This document shows, piece by piece, positions 1 through 11,027 of a DNA stretch of 64,000 nucleotides. The notes below the pieces were generated by a model, which was given only the letters and a program-made list of their open reading frames with translations, did no database searches and was not told where the DNA came from. The DNA comes from Lojkania enalia. Its lineage: Eukaryota > Ascomycota > Dothideomycetes > Pleosporales. Both the position numbers and the translations under genes were made by a program. The DNA lies in contig ML986666.1 in assembly GCA_010094045.1 (NCBI GenBank), positions 1 through 64,000 on the forward strand. The letters run 5' to 3'. The stretch's first letter is position 1, and each line of letters begins with the position of its first letter.

Positions 1-2007
1 AAAACTGCGTCTATTGACTAGAAATGCGAGACATGCTACATATATATCCCTGGACCTGCCAAGGGGCTAACTGTGAATAGCTTAGCCGTAACACACCCCC
101 CCAGCTGCAGTGAATAGCAAAGCTGCCTTCTAGTCAACTGGTCTAGGTGCCTTTGTATAGCCGTAACAATAATTACGTGGATAGGACATAGGAGATGAAA
201 TACGGGCATCATTAACTATACAACCTAATAGATGACATTGCTTTATCACTGTACCAGTTTTGGTAATAGAAGTCGGGAAGTCTTGCGGTATTTTAACTGC
301 CATAAAATGAAGATTCGTTGCCACTATGACAACCGCTTAGGTCATTGACTAGGCGGATGCCACTAAGAACGGACTTATACAGAAAGAATGAAATAAAACG
401 TTAAATAAGTATATGATGATTATCATGCCTTGTCATTATTTGAATGGCTAGCGACTATTGTCAAACAAGCATAACGGCCTTGCTCCACCCACTTTTACAT
501 ATCATTATCCACAATTTCCATGTATTCAAAAACTCCTCACCCATGAGTCCGCTATAGATGTCGGCCGACTCTTGACATTAATTTTCAGTTCTACTAGCAA
601 ATGCACTACAAGGTGTATTTCTCGCCGATCAAGACAAGGCCTAGAAGTAACATTATTGACGCACAGGAGCGAAATCGAATGGTATTTGACCTACTTTGAA
701 TTGAGTCTTCAATAGGAAGAGTAACAAAAATTGATTCCGCCATGAGAAGAGATACAAATTATTTGAGGAGCATCCGCAAGCGGCATATATCCGAGATACT
801 GGCAATAAGGAAATAGACCAACTTAAAATTGAGAAACGGCTATCAACCGCATTGACAATCTGAGAATGAGAAGAACGTGTAGGGACATGAGTGGCGACAG
901 CAGAAAGGGAAAAGAAGAGCACGATAAGAAGGGTGCAATCCCAATCTCCTGCCATAAGTAGACAGGTTCGTCCGAAGAGTGCCTTCGCAAAATCTAATCC
1001 CTGTCATTTTGTTAAAAGTCTCGGCAATAGTAGGCTTCTACATTGAAGACGAGGCAGGCACTTCAAAGTTGACATTCGAGCACTATCACAATCCGGTAAG
1101 CATATTCACCTACAATGTTTGCCTTGTGGGAGCCTTGAGATTCAATACGGCGTAGGCGCACGTGATGTGTCGAGCGTGACGAGGCCTGAAACAGGTGCGA
1201 CAACTGAAGTGGGACATCGTCAACCAATCGCTTGCCATCTGGTCACAGTCCCAACCCGCCGCCAAGGCAACTTGAGGTTGATCCTGGAGGCACTGATTGG
1301 ACGGGCACATTCACGAGAGATGCAGAGATTGATAGGAGCAATATTGAACCTTTCATTAGACGCCTGGAGCTACAATCCATCGAATATTATCAACCCATCA
1401 CCGCTAATTCCCCAATTTGTCATACCAAAGAACAAATATCAAACCCCATTTAAAAGTCCGATGACACCCCTTGTTGCAGCTTCATTGCTCCCATTAGTTT
1501 CATCTCTCCCAATTGGCGTCCCAACTTTATGCTCCCTCGGCCCTCCTCCAATAAGATCCTGCCGGCTCTGTATCACACCAAGCCCTATGTTCAATTACAC
1601 TTTGTAAGATGCGCTGCATAAATCCATTGGTTGTGTCGATGGCGCTCGCAGCTCAAAACCTCAGCCTTGGGCTCGGAAAAAACGTCTTACGCCCTTCGCG
1701 GATATGTCCAGGCCCGTCGCATGATCGATTTGTGGCTTTAGGTATGTAAGAAGAAGCGCTCGTGGGAAAAGGCGTCGATCGATTGATGATGCGTTTTGAA
1801 GCGTTCCACAAACTTTGATACATGAATTCAAAAGGGCCACGCCTGCACCTGGACTATGCTCGTCATTCTCTTGTAGATAGCACTCAGCTCCCTCCGTCTA
1901 ATTGCTTCCATATATCCTTCTCTTGATCGGTTGTGCCTTAACCTGTCCATATTCCCCATTCATATCTTCTCCTAATACTCAACTCTTCTTGGATTGCCAA
2001 GACCAAC
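1..2007. other. Left edge, no firm gene
   Basis: This stretch has only short reading frames in all six frames, with no recognisable domain and no convincing chain of exons. One small signal-peptide-like frame on the minus strand (653-955) is listed separately. I looked for a UstYa/DUF3328-like HxxHC frame that might accompany the repeat precursor downstream and did not see one. Confidence 0.5.
653..955 (-). CDS. Possible small secreted protein, unrecognised
   Basis: A 100-codon frame begins with a plausible secretion signal: a short polar start, a hydrophobic core (LLIVLFFSLSAVA) and a small-residue cleavage site near residue 22. The rest is not homologous to anything I recognise and has two cysteines in a CGC motif near residue 61. 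The last 40 residues are hydrophobic and may be read-through past a splice donor. No neighbour supports it. It may be a chance frame in AT-rich DNA. Confidence 0.18.
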   Translation of the reverse strand: MAGDWDCTLLIVLFFSLSAVATHVPTRSSHSQIVNAVDSRFSILSWSISLLPVSRIYAACGCSSNNLYLFSWRNQFLLLFLLKTQFKVGQIPFDFAPVRQ

Positions 2008-2621
2008 ATGTACGGACGCAACATTCGTCTGATGATATGCTTCGCTCTTTCCGTCCTTGCAGCCCCAGTGCCAGTTGCGTTATCGAATAGCTTGGTATGT
2101 CGAGTGCTTTTCCAGACTGAGTCGTGCTGACAGGACATCAAGGACGTTCGAAATGATGCTATCGTCAGAGTGAATTCTGCTGTGAATGAACCCTACATAC
2201 GACGACAAGAGCTTAGTGGGGATTACGTGCTGAATGACGATTCCACTGTCGATGAAGACTTTAGTCGTCGTGCGGTGGTATGTTTCATATGATATCCTAC
2301 AAGGCTTTTAGGTACTAAGCTTGATAATAGGCTGCCTCTCGACAAGACCAAAGTGAGGACTTCACGCTAAATGATGACTCCACCGTCGATGAAGACTTTA
2401 GCCGTCGTGCGGTTAGTCGGCTATGAAATCTCTTAAGTATTTTTGGTCCGCTAACCCTAGCCATAGGTTACCTTGCGCCAAGAGCTCAGTGACGACTTTG
2501 TGCTGAATGACGACTCGACCGTTGATGAAGACTTCAGTCGTCGCGCTGTAAGCCAATCGCAAAATAATTTCACATTCTTCTTATCTACTAATGTTAACCG
2601 AAGGTTGCCGCTCGACAGTAG
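2008..2621 (+). CDS. Secreted Kex2-type repeat peptide precursor
   Basis: Read as five exons (2008-2094, 2143-2277, 2331-2411, 2467-2547, 2604-2621) it gives 133 residues. Residues 1-20 form a signal peptide (core LMICFALSVLAA). A unit of about 27 residues follows three times. Each has Arg-Gln, an acidic run, Y/F-V/T-LNDDSTVDEDFS and then Arg-Arg (71-72, 99-100, 126-127); an extra Arg-Arg lies at 49-50. All introns are phase 0 and each repeat is its own exon. Branch sites such as TACTAA are visible. Intron 1 could instead end at 2133, adding three residues. The layout (signal, repeats, dibasic sites) is that of fungal Kex2-processed repeat proteins, including precursors of dikaritin-type ribosomal peptides; membership is inferred. 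A fifth unit is cut off by TAG at 2619. No tailoring enzyme is visible nearby. Confidence 0.72.
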
Positions 2622-2678
2622 CTCGGTAATGGTAGTACTCTTAACAGCGGCTCTACCGTGGATAAGGAGTTTAGTTGA
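2200..2678 (+). repeat. Tandem exon-plus-intron repeat, four units
   Basis: The DNA is a tandem array in which each unit is one coding exon plus one intron, with a genomic period near 136 bp (exon starts 2331, 2467, 2604). The exon parts are alike and differ mainly at third positions, while the introns have diverged. The fourth array unit (2604-2678) is poorly conserved: it has TAG at 2619-2621 and ends in TGA at 2676-2678 where the other units have the Arg-Arg codons. Confidence 0.75.
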
Positions 2679-2978
2679 ATATTGTCGACATTCAGGCACT
2701 CTTTCTTTGCTATTGAATTCGGCGTTCTAGGCGAACGTATTCCGGTAAAGGCTTTCAATGACAAATTTTCACCGTAACCCTCTCATTCTCTCACATGTGA
2801 TTAAGGAGCCGCGAGACTTAGATATCCTCTCGCGGTGTAATCAATCGGGTAATGTGAGCAATAATCTTGTGCAATGCGATATTTTCCAGAGGTATCCGCT
2901 CGAAACTCATTCTCTTCATTTTCCCTTCATTTCTTGTGGTCCCAGGGTAGCATATCCGACGAAGAATGCTAATAAATT

Positions 2979-5306
2979 TCAAATCCACCCTGGAGCGGGC
3001 TTGTATTGTCTAAATTCTGGCGTAAGTGGAGAAATCATGTTTCCAGAAGTCCGCCAACCCTTCTTGGGAAGCAATTTGACTCTTAGGAATTTTGCCTTAG
3101 TTCGCGGCGTCCCCATAAATGTGGATGCATTAATCTTTCTTTGCACGTCGTCCGGAAGTCCATAAAGAAGCGTTGCAACGGCCGATGTTTTCCAGATACC
3201 CACCTCTCCTTTCTCTCTTGAGCTTTTCATTACTGTCGCAATAAGAAAAATAAAGCTCATAAAGAGTAAGGTAAGAGGTAGCGAAAGCCAAGCCCAACGC
3301 ACTGACACGTAGGTTTCCCTATCGTACGCATTTCCCGTAACAGTTTGATTGCTCGAGGATGAACGAATCACGTTGGTTAGCGCTGTAGCAAGATTCTCAA
3401 CATGACGGGTTACGTTGTTCGGAGCAATCCACGGATTGTACCCAAAATTTCGCGTCAGAGGAGCATAATTTGCGTTCGGGTTTATTTGGCTCACTAGCAT
3501 TGGAATCGATGAGGCATTTCTTGCGGCTGCATAGGCAGGGAGAATGTCGTCGAAGACAACAATAGTCTCGAGGGCTGTTGTATTTCCTACGCCATATCTC
3601 ATAGTCTCGTTCCCGTCGAAAGGGTCGTCTAGTGTGATGTTTTGAAGATACACTGTTCGTGTGCCATTGATATTCGGGCTCTCAATATAGGACGTAAGCC
3701 AGGGATAAGGGCCCATAGTTTTATTGAGAAAGGTGCTGATCACTTCTTCGCTGTAATTGGACCAGTAATATGACGATTTGATCGTTTTAACACACCATGA
3801 TAGCACGCATTCATGTGCAGTGGGCGTTTCATTTCGATAAACCCCTTCAGCCCCATTAGATGCGCCAACAATCAAGAAGTCAACGATAGGGTTCCGAAGA
3901 TGTCTGAAGTTGATAGAGCCGCCGAAGATTGGTTTCCTTTCTGGGTAGGTAACAAGGGGTTGAGTGCGCATGAGTAAGACATCCTCTGCCGAAAAGTTAA
4001 CTGGGTTTAATTTGTACCCGGACATCAACATCGGAACTTCAATCTCGTCCGTGGAGTTTAGAAAATATCCACACATAGGACCAACGGGATAATCCTTGCT
4101 GGCACCGAGTTCGGAAAAATTAGAGGACCAGTCCATGCTTGTATTAAGACAGGCGAACTTCAAGAGCTGAGGCACTTCCTCACAAGCACTACATATCCCG
4201 AGCGTCTGGTAAATGGGCCACGTGCAGTTGCTAGTTGGACAATAGAGGGGGAAGTCCGGCCTGGTTCCATTCCCAAACAGAACAGGCCTCGTACCATTTT
4301 CAAAAAAGAATTGCTCAGCCACTCGTTGTATTACCGGATCAGGGCGGAGAACGCGGCTCATACCACGGAACATAGTAGAATAGCCAGGCTCGTAGCGGAC
4401 GATTTTTGGGAGTGAGCTTGGCCCTTGTAACGTCCAGCGCTCCGGGAAATCAACCACTTGCTGGAAAAAGGGGTCCAGGGCAAGAGCAAGCAGCATTACT
4501 GAAGCACCAAGAGCAGCAATGGTCCTGCATTTGGTACGTATCAGGAGTAGGAGTGCACCCCATGGTCCTCTTGAAGCATTGTCAAATATTTCGAAATCCC
4601 ACATCTTCTTGGAATGTCCTTGGAACCAGATCCACTTCAGTTGACCCAAGCCCTCGGATACAGGGAGCACGAGAGCTGCAGAGGCGATTCGAGACAGCGT
4701 CGCAATGTATGCGTTTAATGTGAGATCTAGTGGCCAGCTCGGTAATCTTTTATCTTTAAGGTACACGAGAACAGTAACGATGGCTCCCATGCAGATGGCG
4801 CTTATGAGCCAGCTGATTATTTCGAGAACCCATCGAGCGACCACGTTATCCGACTTGTTGAATCTCCAGAGTCTTGCTTCAATTTTCTGGGCAAGATTGT
4901 CCGAAGAATTATCATTTTCGTTGCCTTTACTTGGATATATTATATGCGGATTCATAGGAGCGTTCAAAATTCCGAGGCCAGTGTTGGATTGGCTTTGCCA
5001 TTGAGATGGTGGCTGGCATGCAGTATGGGAATAAATGGGGCTCCTCTCATCAGACAAAGATCTTGAATGCATGGTTGATGCTGCTGGAGTCGGCACACGG
5101 AGGAATTGACCTTTGGGATCGCTGGGCGTTGCCAATGTACAGAAACGGATGTTTCGTTGCGGAGACGAGGTATTTGGGCTTGGTGTCTTGAGATAATGGC
5201 CTCCGGTGCCATTGCCAGTGGGCATGATACGATTACCACTCGTGTCGAGGAATATTGGTATGGATGGATATTTGGGCCATCGTGACGTTTTGAATTGACT
5301 CGACAT
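2979..5306 (-). CDS. DUF3176 family membrane protein
   Basis: A single 775-codon frame. The first 150 residues are polar and low in complexity. Then come three membrane segments near 160-183, 198-218 and 263-281, with the conserved stretch containing ALVLPVSEGLGQLKWIWF and ALDPFFQQ. A long extracytoplasmic region (about 290-670) has many NxS/T sites and cysteines such as CPTSNCTW. A last membrane segment lies near 671-693, followed by WKTSAVATLLYGL. This order is typical of the fungal DUF3176 family, which has no known function. It converges on the repeat precursor with about 360 bp between them. I used the first ATG; no intron is needed. Confidence 0.88.
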   Translation of the reverse strand: MSSQFKTSRWPKYPSIPIFLDTSGNRIMPTGNGTGGHYLKTPSPNTSSPQRNIRFCTLATPSDPKGQFLRVPTPAASTMHSRSLSDERSPIYSHTACQPPSQWQSQSNTGLGILNAPMNPHIIYPSKGNENDNSSDNLAQKIEARLWRFNKSDNVVARWVLEIISWLISAICMGAIVTVLVYLKDKRLPSWPLDLTLNAYIATLSRIASAALVLPVSEGLGQLKWIWFQGHSKKMWDFEIFDNASRGPWGALLLLIRTKCRTIAALGASVMLLALALDPFFQQVVDFPERWTLQGPSSLPKIVRYEPGYSTMFRGMSRVLRPDPVIQRVAEQFFFENGTRPVLFGNGTRPDFPLYCPTSNCTWPIYQTLGICSACEEVPQLLKFACLNTSMDWSSNFSELGASKDYPVGPMCGYFLNSTDEIEVPMLMSGYKLNPVNFSAEDVLLMRTQPLVTYPERKPIFGGSINFRHLRNPIVDFLIVGASNGAEGVYRNETPTAHECVLSWCVKTIKSSYYWSNYSEEVISTFLNKTMGPYPWLTSYIESPNINGTRTVYLQNITLDDPFDGNETMRYGVGNTTALETIVVFDDILPAYAAARNASSIPMLVSQINPNANYAPLTRNFGYNPWIAPNNVTRHVENLATALTNVIRSSSSNQTVTGNAYDRETYVSVRWAWLSLPLTLLFMSFIFLIATVMKSSREKGEVGIWKTSAVATLLYGLPDDVQRKINASTFMGTPRTKAKFLRVKLLPKKGWRTSGNMISPLTPEFRQYKPAPGWI

Positions 5307-6989
5307 TTTGGTAATGATGTAGGGCTGGGGAAGTTACTCTGGTGATGAGCCAGAATTGGACTGCTCCGCCAATGTCAAAACGAGCTGACGGTAGAGTGGA
5401 ATGTTGAGCATCGAGGTAGATGAGAAACAAACAGGCAGTAAACCCAGAGAAGTTTGTACTGAGGCGTAAACCGTGACTTGAGATATAATTAAACCATAGC
5501 ATTCTAGAAAAAAGGCATAACCAACATCGACATCGAGAACCTGCCAAGCCAGGACGCTGAGGCTCGTCCGCTCAAATCCGGGCGAGGCAAACGGCTTCGG
5601 ATTGGCTTCAGCCGGCGGCGAGGAGCATTGAGGCCGTACAAAGCCATCGACTAGGCGCCAGGAGCTCGACCGACGCGTACTAAATGAAATGTAAGCGCTA
5701 GAACACGCGATAATTATCATCCATATTATTAGCTACATGTTTCATACCGATTCCGATCCCTAAAGTGGGTGTGGCACAGCACGTGGGCGGCCATGTGGCT
5801 CGGGCTGATACCAGACAAGAAACCGCGAATGCATTAGATAGCACGCTTTGTTAATGCGTTGGCAGAAGAAACATCATCATGCGGAGAACTAACTAATGAA
5901 AGAACATGTAGCATGTAGCTTCTCAATAAACTTGAAATGTTATGTTTCTAAAAGTAGCTGTTAATATTTGTTTGATGTTACTCGCCGAGCCATAAGCTAA
6001 GTTCAGCGAAATGTGGGGTCCAAGCATTACTTAAAGAATGGCAGTAGAGAGCATCTGGCTTAACACTTCGAAATGTAAAGCTTGAAATGGTTCTAGATTT
6101 TTGAAATTACTACCTCTTTTCATCGTCAGGTTTCCTTGTCTTATCAGGCGGAGATTGTGGGCGCCCTCGTGAGCCGGGAAATATTCTAGGTAGGGCTGAA
6201 GAGCTCGCGCTTAGCCGGTACGGTATGGTTCTTACTACGGAAGCGAATCGCCGCTAAGCAGGGCGTCTAGCACGATCATAATAATTGGTTATATCTCTTG
6301 AAACGATGTATAGATCTATTTATACTTAGACAGGATCTGTTTTGAATCGCCAACATTCGATCAACCGACAGATCCAGTCGCTATTGCCGCGGGAACAACT
6401 CGGTAGAGATAAATATCAGTTCATGATCGTTTACTCTATATTCAGACAAGTTGTTCTCCAGGATTTGTTTTACCACCCCAAACCATGCTCCAGTCGTGGA
6501 TCTAACATGACACACAGCGCCATCTCAGCTTCCAAGGTATCCCATCACTAGCTTAGAAGTATTGCTTTCCACTCCTCGCTCCTTGTATGAAATTTCTACG
6601 TATGTGAGTTTCAATTTGTCCGTGCTAATTCTGGTCCCAAACGCCTAGCCATATGCCAGGCATATGTATAATACGCCTTTGTGAATGTGATTGGAGCGAA
6701 GTGGAATATCATTTCGACATTACCCAATTAGCTGAATAAAAGAAGTTTATCATGCCAGCTATTATGGAGCCCCCAGTTCCACCACACTTTGACCGTCATT
6801 ATTGCGTGCGGAATGCGGATTGTCGAACAAACCAAAGCCAGAATCAGATACTTGAGTATTTTACACGGACTTTATCAAGGGTGATGGTTAGAGTTAACGA
6901 AATTTGTTATATAATTTCATTAGTATAGTGCCATCTGCATATATTCCCGTCTTAGTATTCCCGCCTACTCAATTCAATGAAAGCTTCCT
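5307..6989. other. Intergenic, no gene seen
   Basis: This holds the presumed promoter of the DUF3176 gene and then AT-rich sequence with short unsupported frames (for example 6342-6551). A minus-strand frame at 5334-5720 has no recognisable domain or splice context. I see nothing else. Confidence 0.5.
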
Positions 6990-7780
6990 TTAACATTGGA
7001 GGGGAGCTGGCCCGGGAATGATGTATTGCTTCCCACCCATATACGGGGAGCCTGTATTATCGTAGATGTTGACTTGGATGCCCGGATCATTTGCCTTGTA
7101 AGCTCCCGGGAAGCTTACCGTGTTGCTCACTGTGTTTGTTCCGGACCCAGTGACTCGGATTTGGGCACACTCCATGTAGAACTGTGCCCCACCTTGGTTT
7201 TGAGCGCCGTGCAGGGCAATGAGTTCGACTCGTAGGAGATAATCACCCGGCGCGATACAAGTCGGCATAGTAAAATAATGCCATCCACCTGCCGAGATCA
7301 TATTGTCGACGGCCCATTTGCCGTTGGAGAGACCCTCGTGTGCCACCTTGAACCACTTAAGGCCGGCCGTGCCTGTCGTGGCAGCGTTGTTGACCTTCGC
7401 AAGGTAGTAGATGATTGGGCCTGGCTACTCTCAGAGTGTGCCCTTCTTTTATTGCTTCTCTACTTACCCTTATGACTCTTTGCAATGGGGTGGTCGGGAT
7501 CACCTGCCCATTGTGCTCCTCCGATAACATGACCCCACCACGCTCCAACCTTTGCACCGGCTGGAACAGTGATCACATTGCTGTCTTGGTGTCGGATGTC
7601 CTTATTGCAAGCAAAACTGCCGTCATTGACGTTCTGGATGGGATAATCCGAATCTGGGGCCCGTACGCCTTTCAGCTGCCCCTGGTCTACACCATTGATG
7701 GATAGTTTCTGGAAAATAGAGTGTGCAGAGACCCTGCTTGACGCGATAACGAGCGAAGTGAAAAGAGATGAAACCTTCAT
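6990..7780 (-). CDS. AA9 lytic polysaccharide monooxygenase
   Basis: Two exons (7780-7468 and 7420-6990) joined over a 47-base intron with a GTAAGT donor give 247 residues. The signal peptide ([19 protein letters not shown]) ends exactly before His, the residue that becomes the N-terminal copper ligand. The second copper His lies in the motif SHKGPI, formed across the splice. The axial Tyr is in [12 protein letters not shown]9 enzymes are secreted copper oxidases that cleave cellulose and related glucans. The length is normal for a catalytic domain alone; there is no CBM1 tail. The conserved exon junction makes the model firm. It is likely intact and functional. Confidence 0.95.
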
Positions 7781-10324
7781 GATTTGTTAGCGAGGCCGTG
7801 ATATTTGCCTTTGAAAATCACATATTATCACTCGAGGATATGAATACTTATACTCTCGATATCCTTTCAGCTTGGTATGGAGATTATCGTCAGCGGTGCT
7901 TTCTGTACTAATTTGCCGCCCATTTGGAGATTATTCCAACTTCCACACAATGTATCCCATACTTGGAAAGTAGGCTGGAGTCAATTAAATTATAGCAAGA
8001 TAAAGTAAACTTAGACGCATGGGCCGCCAACAAACGACTTACGCGAGCCTCTCTTACATCAAGTTTTCCTAAATGGGAACATCCGGTATTTGCCATGGAG
8101 ATTTTGAATTTTGGACCAGTAAGACGCCCGAAAACTTCCATGAAGCGTGTCATGCGACGAGCTTGTGAGATGTGTAATTAAAACTTGCCGGTCCGCGTTC
8201 TCCGTGCCGAATCAGTAATAGTGATAGCATGAACAACGTCTTGCTTAGCAATCATCGCGATCAAGTCCAAACTAGACGCAAGAGAAAGTTCGATAGTTAA
8301 GTGATTTAAGAAGAATGGCCATTCCGAGGACTACAAAACGTATCTATACTCGGCTTCGATTAAGGGCCAATATTTCGGTATCTTTCGAGCTGACATCTGG
8401 TGATGCATTATGCGAGCAGAATTTCTATTAGCTACGCGACTCTTTCTGATCAAGATATTCTCAGGTGACATAGGCACTAAAGTAGAGATCTCAGGGTCCT
8501 TTCATTATGAACACCTTTGTAAGTTTGCTATTTGACTAATCACTCCTTCGCGAAATGTCCATATTCCTTTGACCCATGTTCGCAACTCTCACTAAATAAT
8601 AGCTTCCGCCGATGTAAATCCCCAAGATAAGAAGCTATCTCCCTAGAAATAATGCGAGAATGTGGCCGCGAGCCGGTAATGTGGGAAACTGGTCAAGACT
8701 TTTTAAAGTCTGTCACTCTCATCGTGTGCATGATTGTATTTAACATCAAGGTTGCTAAACATCTCTCTATGCTCATAGTCAAGAATATTTCATAGCCGAC
8801 TATAATGTTTTATGAATCTTGGATTTATTCCTATAATTTATGCTTGTAGGATGGTTTCGTCCCCACGATCGCCTTGTAGAGGAGCGGGCCCCTTATCTTC
8901 AATGTATATCCAGCTACAACTCCATATTTCTATATGCATTCTAGACTCTTATTTGTTGCTTCATTGTTTTATCCCTCCATGTTCATCATACATCATACGG
9001 CACATTTTAGCAACCCATATATGACCATTTTGGTCTAACATATGTGAGGAACTAGTTTAAAGAGAGAGAGAACGCTATCTTGAACCATGTCAGGCTCTCA
9101 TCTTTTCCCTCCAACTCTTGGACTCTTCACGTTCGCGTTGGATCTGTCTACGTTTCTTGTAGATATAGTTTATATAGCTACCAATCCGGCAATAGTTTTA
9201 TCGACAAACAACACTGTGTTTTTTTCTACTAAGCAATCTTTCACCTCCTATCAAAATATATCGTTCTAACGGTATCCTCTATAAATATACCCCTATTTAA
9301 TAGGGTGCTATGCCCTTTTAACAAAGACAGCTGGCATTTTTAACTAGGCTGTTCATGGCCTGAGTCGTCATGTCCGCGCTGATGGCACTCTCTTAAGCAT
9401 CCATGGAAGAAGAGTTCTGGTCAGTTCGCAAGATATTTCCATGTCTAGTTTACTACTTGCCTAAAGCGTTAAACTTTCTACGGCAAACCCTTATCGCCTA
9501 TTACATAGAGAGTCGACTTGTGGAGTTAAAAGAATGATGATCCATGATGTTACTGTAGGGTGGGCATCGAGTGCTTCCAGTACAATTATACGACCGCTAA
9601 GCAGCTGGATGCGCAACTAGCTTATTAATCTCCTGTACATTAAATACGGTGTATTCTATAGAAGATTTGACATGCGGGGTATAGTATGGGTGGAGAGAAT
9701 TAGGCATGTCGTCGCGTTCTTCGTCTCGCGCCGCTTTTTAATGCAATGACGAAATCCCACCTCTAGCCCGCTCGCTGCTACTCTCCCAATCGAAAATACA
9801 AAAACAGCAAAGAACCCATGGTTCTCTTCGCCAAAAGCGCTCCTAATGAAATAACATGTTGGTTTTCGCGGCAATTACCCTGTCCTCCTATCTATTTATC
9901 CCGATGCCCACCAACCCAAACCCGGAAATCCCCCGACTCGCTTCCCTTCACGAAAAGAAAACCGGTCTCGTTTAATAGCTCACGCCGCGTGCTAATGTAC
10001 CCCAGAAAACACGGGCATGCGCCAAGCTAATATAAGATAATCTCTCCAATTTCGGTAAGAGTTTTGATAGGATTGATAGGATGGGCTTGTGGTTGATTGG
10101 AAGGGATAGGAAAACTCCGTTCAGCGGCGAGGAATTGCGGGATTGGGTATTATTACCGTGGCATTGTAACTAATTGATGAATGTAGTTGCGGAGCAATGA
10201 GGCGCCGGGGCTCTACGTAAATAAAGCGCGGGCAGAATACATATATATGACCATAGGGATGATCTCTTCAAATTATCATTCATTCGAAACTCGTTACCTC
10301 TCGCAGAGTTCTAGGTTCCCTACC
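7781..10324. other. Long gene-poor spacer
   Basis: About 2.5 kb without a supportable gene. Frames such as 7908-8153, 8812-9024 and 9087-9269 are short, AT-rich and without domains. The last 150 bases are the promoter and 5' leader of the HExxH protein; an in-frame upstream ATG at 10187 would only add a non-signal extension in front of a clear signal peptide. Confidence 0.5.
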
Positions 10325-11027
10325 ATGCGGTTCACCATCCTCTTCGCCCTTGTGGCCTACATTTCCACCGCGTCCGCCGCCATATCCTGGACGCTGCAAA
10401 AGGCTTCAAACCCGACCGCCGACCAGTCCGATGCCTACTCGCGCATCGAGGCCGCTATGAAGCTCGCCGTCGCTCGCTACGCGCGGTATTCGAGCGCTAG
10501 TAAGATCGTCCGCGTCTACTATTCCCCTGGCGTGCCGACGGCCGAGGCGAATTACAACGGTGACCTGCGTTTCGGGTCGAACCGCGCCTACATGTCGGAG
10601 CGCGTGGCCATGCACGAGATTGCGCACACGCTAGGTGTCGGGCAAACGGCGGCATTCGACCAGAAGTGTGCATCGGGAAATTGGCCGACAGCACTGCCGC
10701 TGCTGAGGTCGTGGGATGGACCTAGTGCGAAGATTAATTGTGGCGGCGGGCATTTTTGGCCGTAAGTACCTACTATCATGGCGGAGACAGCAGGTTGTGT
10801 TCAATGAGAAGTTGAGCCCTAGCGGAGCACTCTGCGTCTGGCTATTTGCTTTAACTTGAAGCCAATAGTCCACGGCTGCTATCGTATCTAGTATCTTTCA
10901 CTGGAGAGAGTTTGCTAACTGTACCTCAACATGTAGATACGGTCTCAACTATGACAACGAATGGAGTGAGACAAACGCAAATAGGCATGTTCAATTGGTC
11001 GACGCCATGCTCAAGGATGGCATGTAA
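10325..11027 (+). CDS. Small secreted zincin-like protein with HExxH
   Basis: Two exons (10325-10761 and 10937-11027, intron 175 bases) give 175 residues. I start at 10325 because it opens a good signal peptide (MRFTILFALVAYISTASAA). The mature part has the zinc-protease motif MHEIAHTLGVG. After the splice the chain continues FWPYGLNYDNEWSETNANRH. Two cysteines (QKC and INC) lie in the second half. Similar short HExxHTLGxG proteins occur in fungi and actinobacteria, often fused to ricin-type lectin domains and annotated by the lectin. Here there is no lectin domain. Peptidase activity is an inference from the motif; the third zinc ligand is not certain, with His in the second exon a candidate. 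Confidence 0.82.

Noticed and set aside
5233..5720. Two minus-strand frames upstream of the DUF3176 start
   Set aside because: No domain, and no need for an upstream exon; they lie in the likely promoter.
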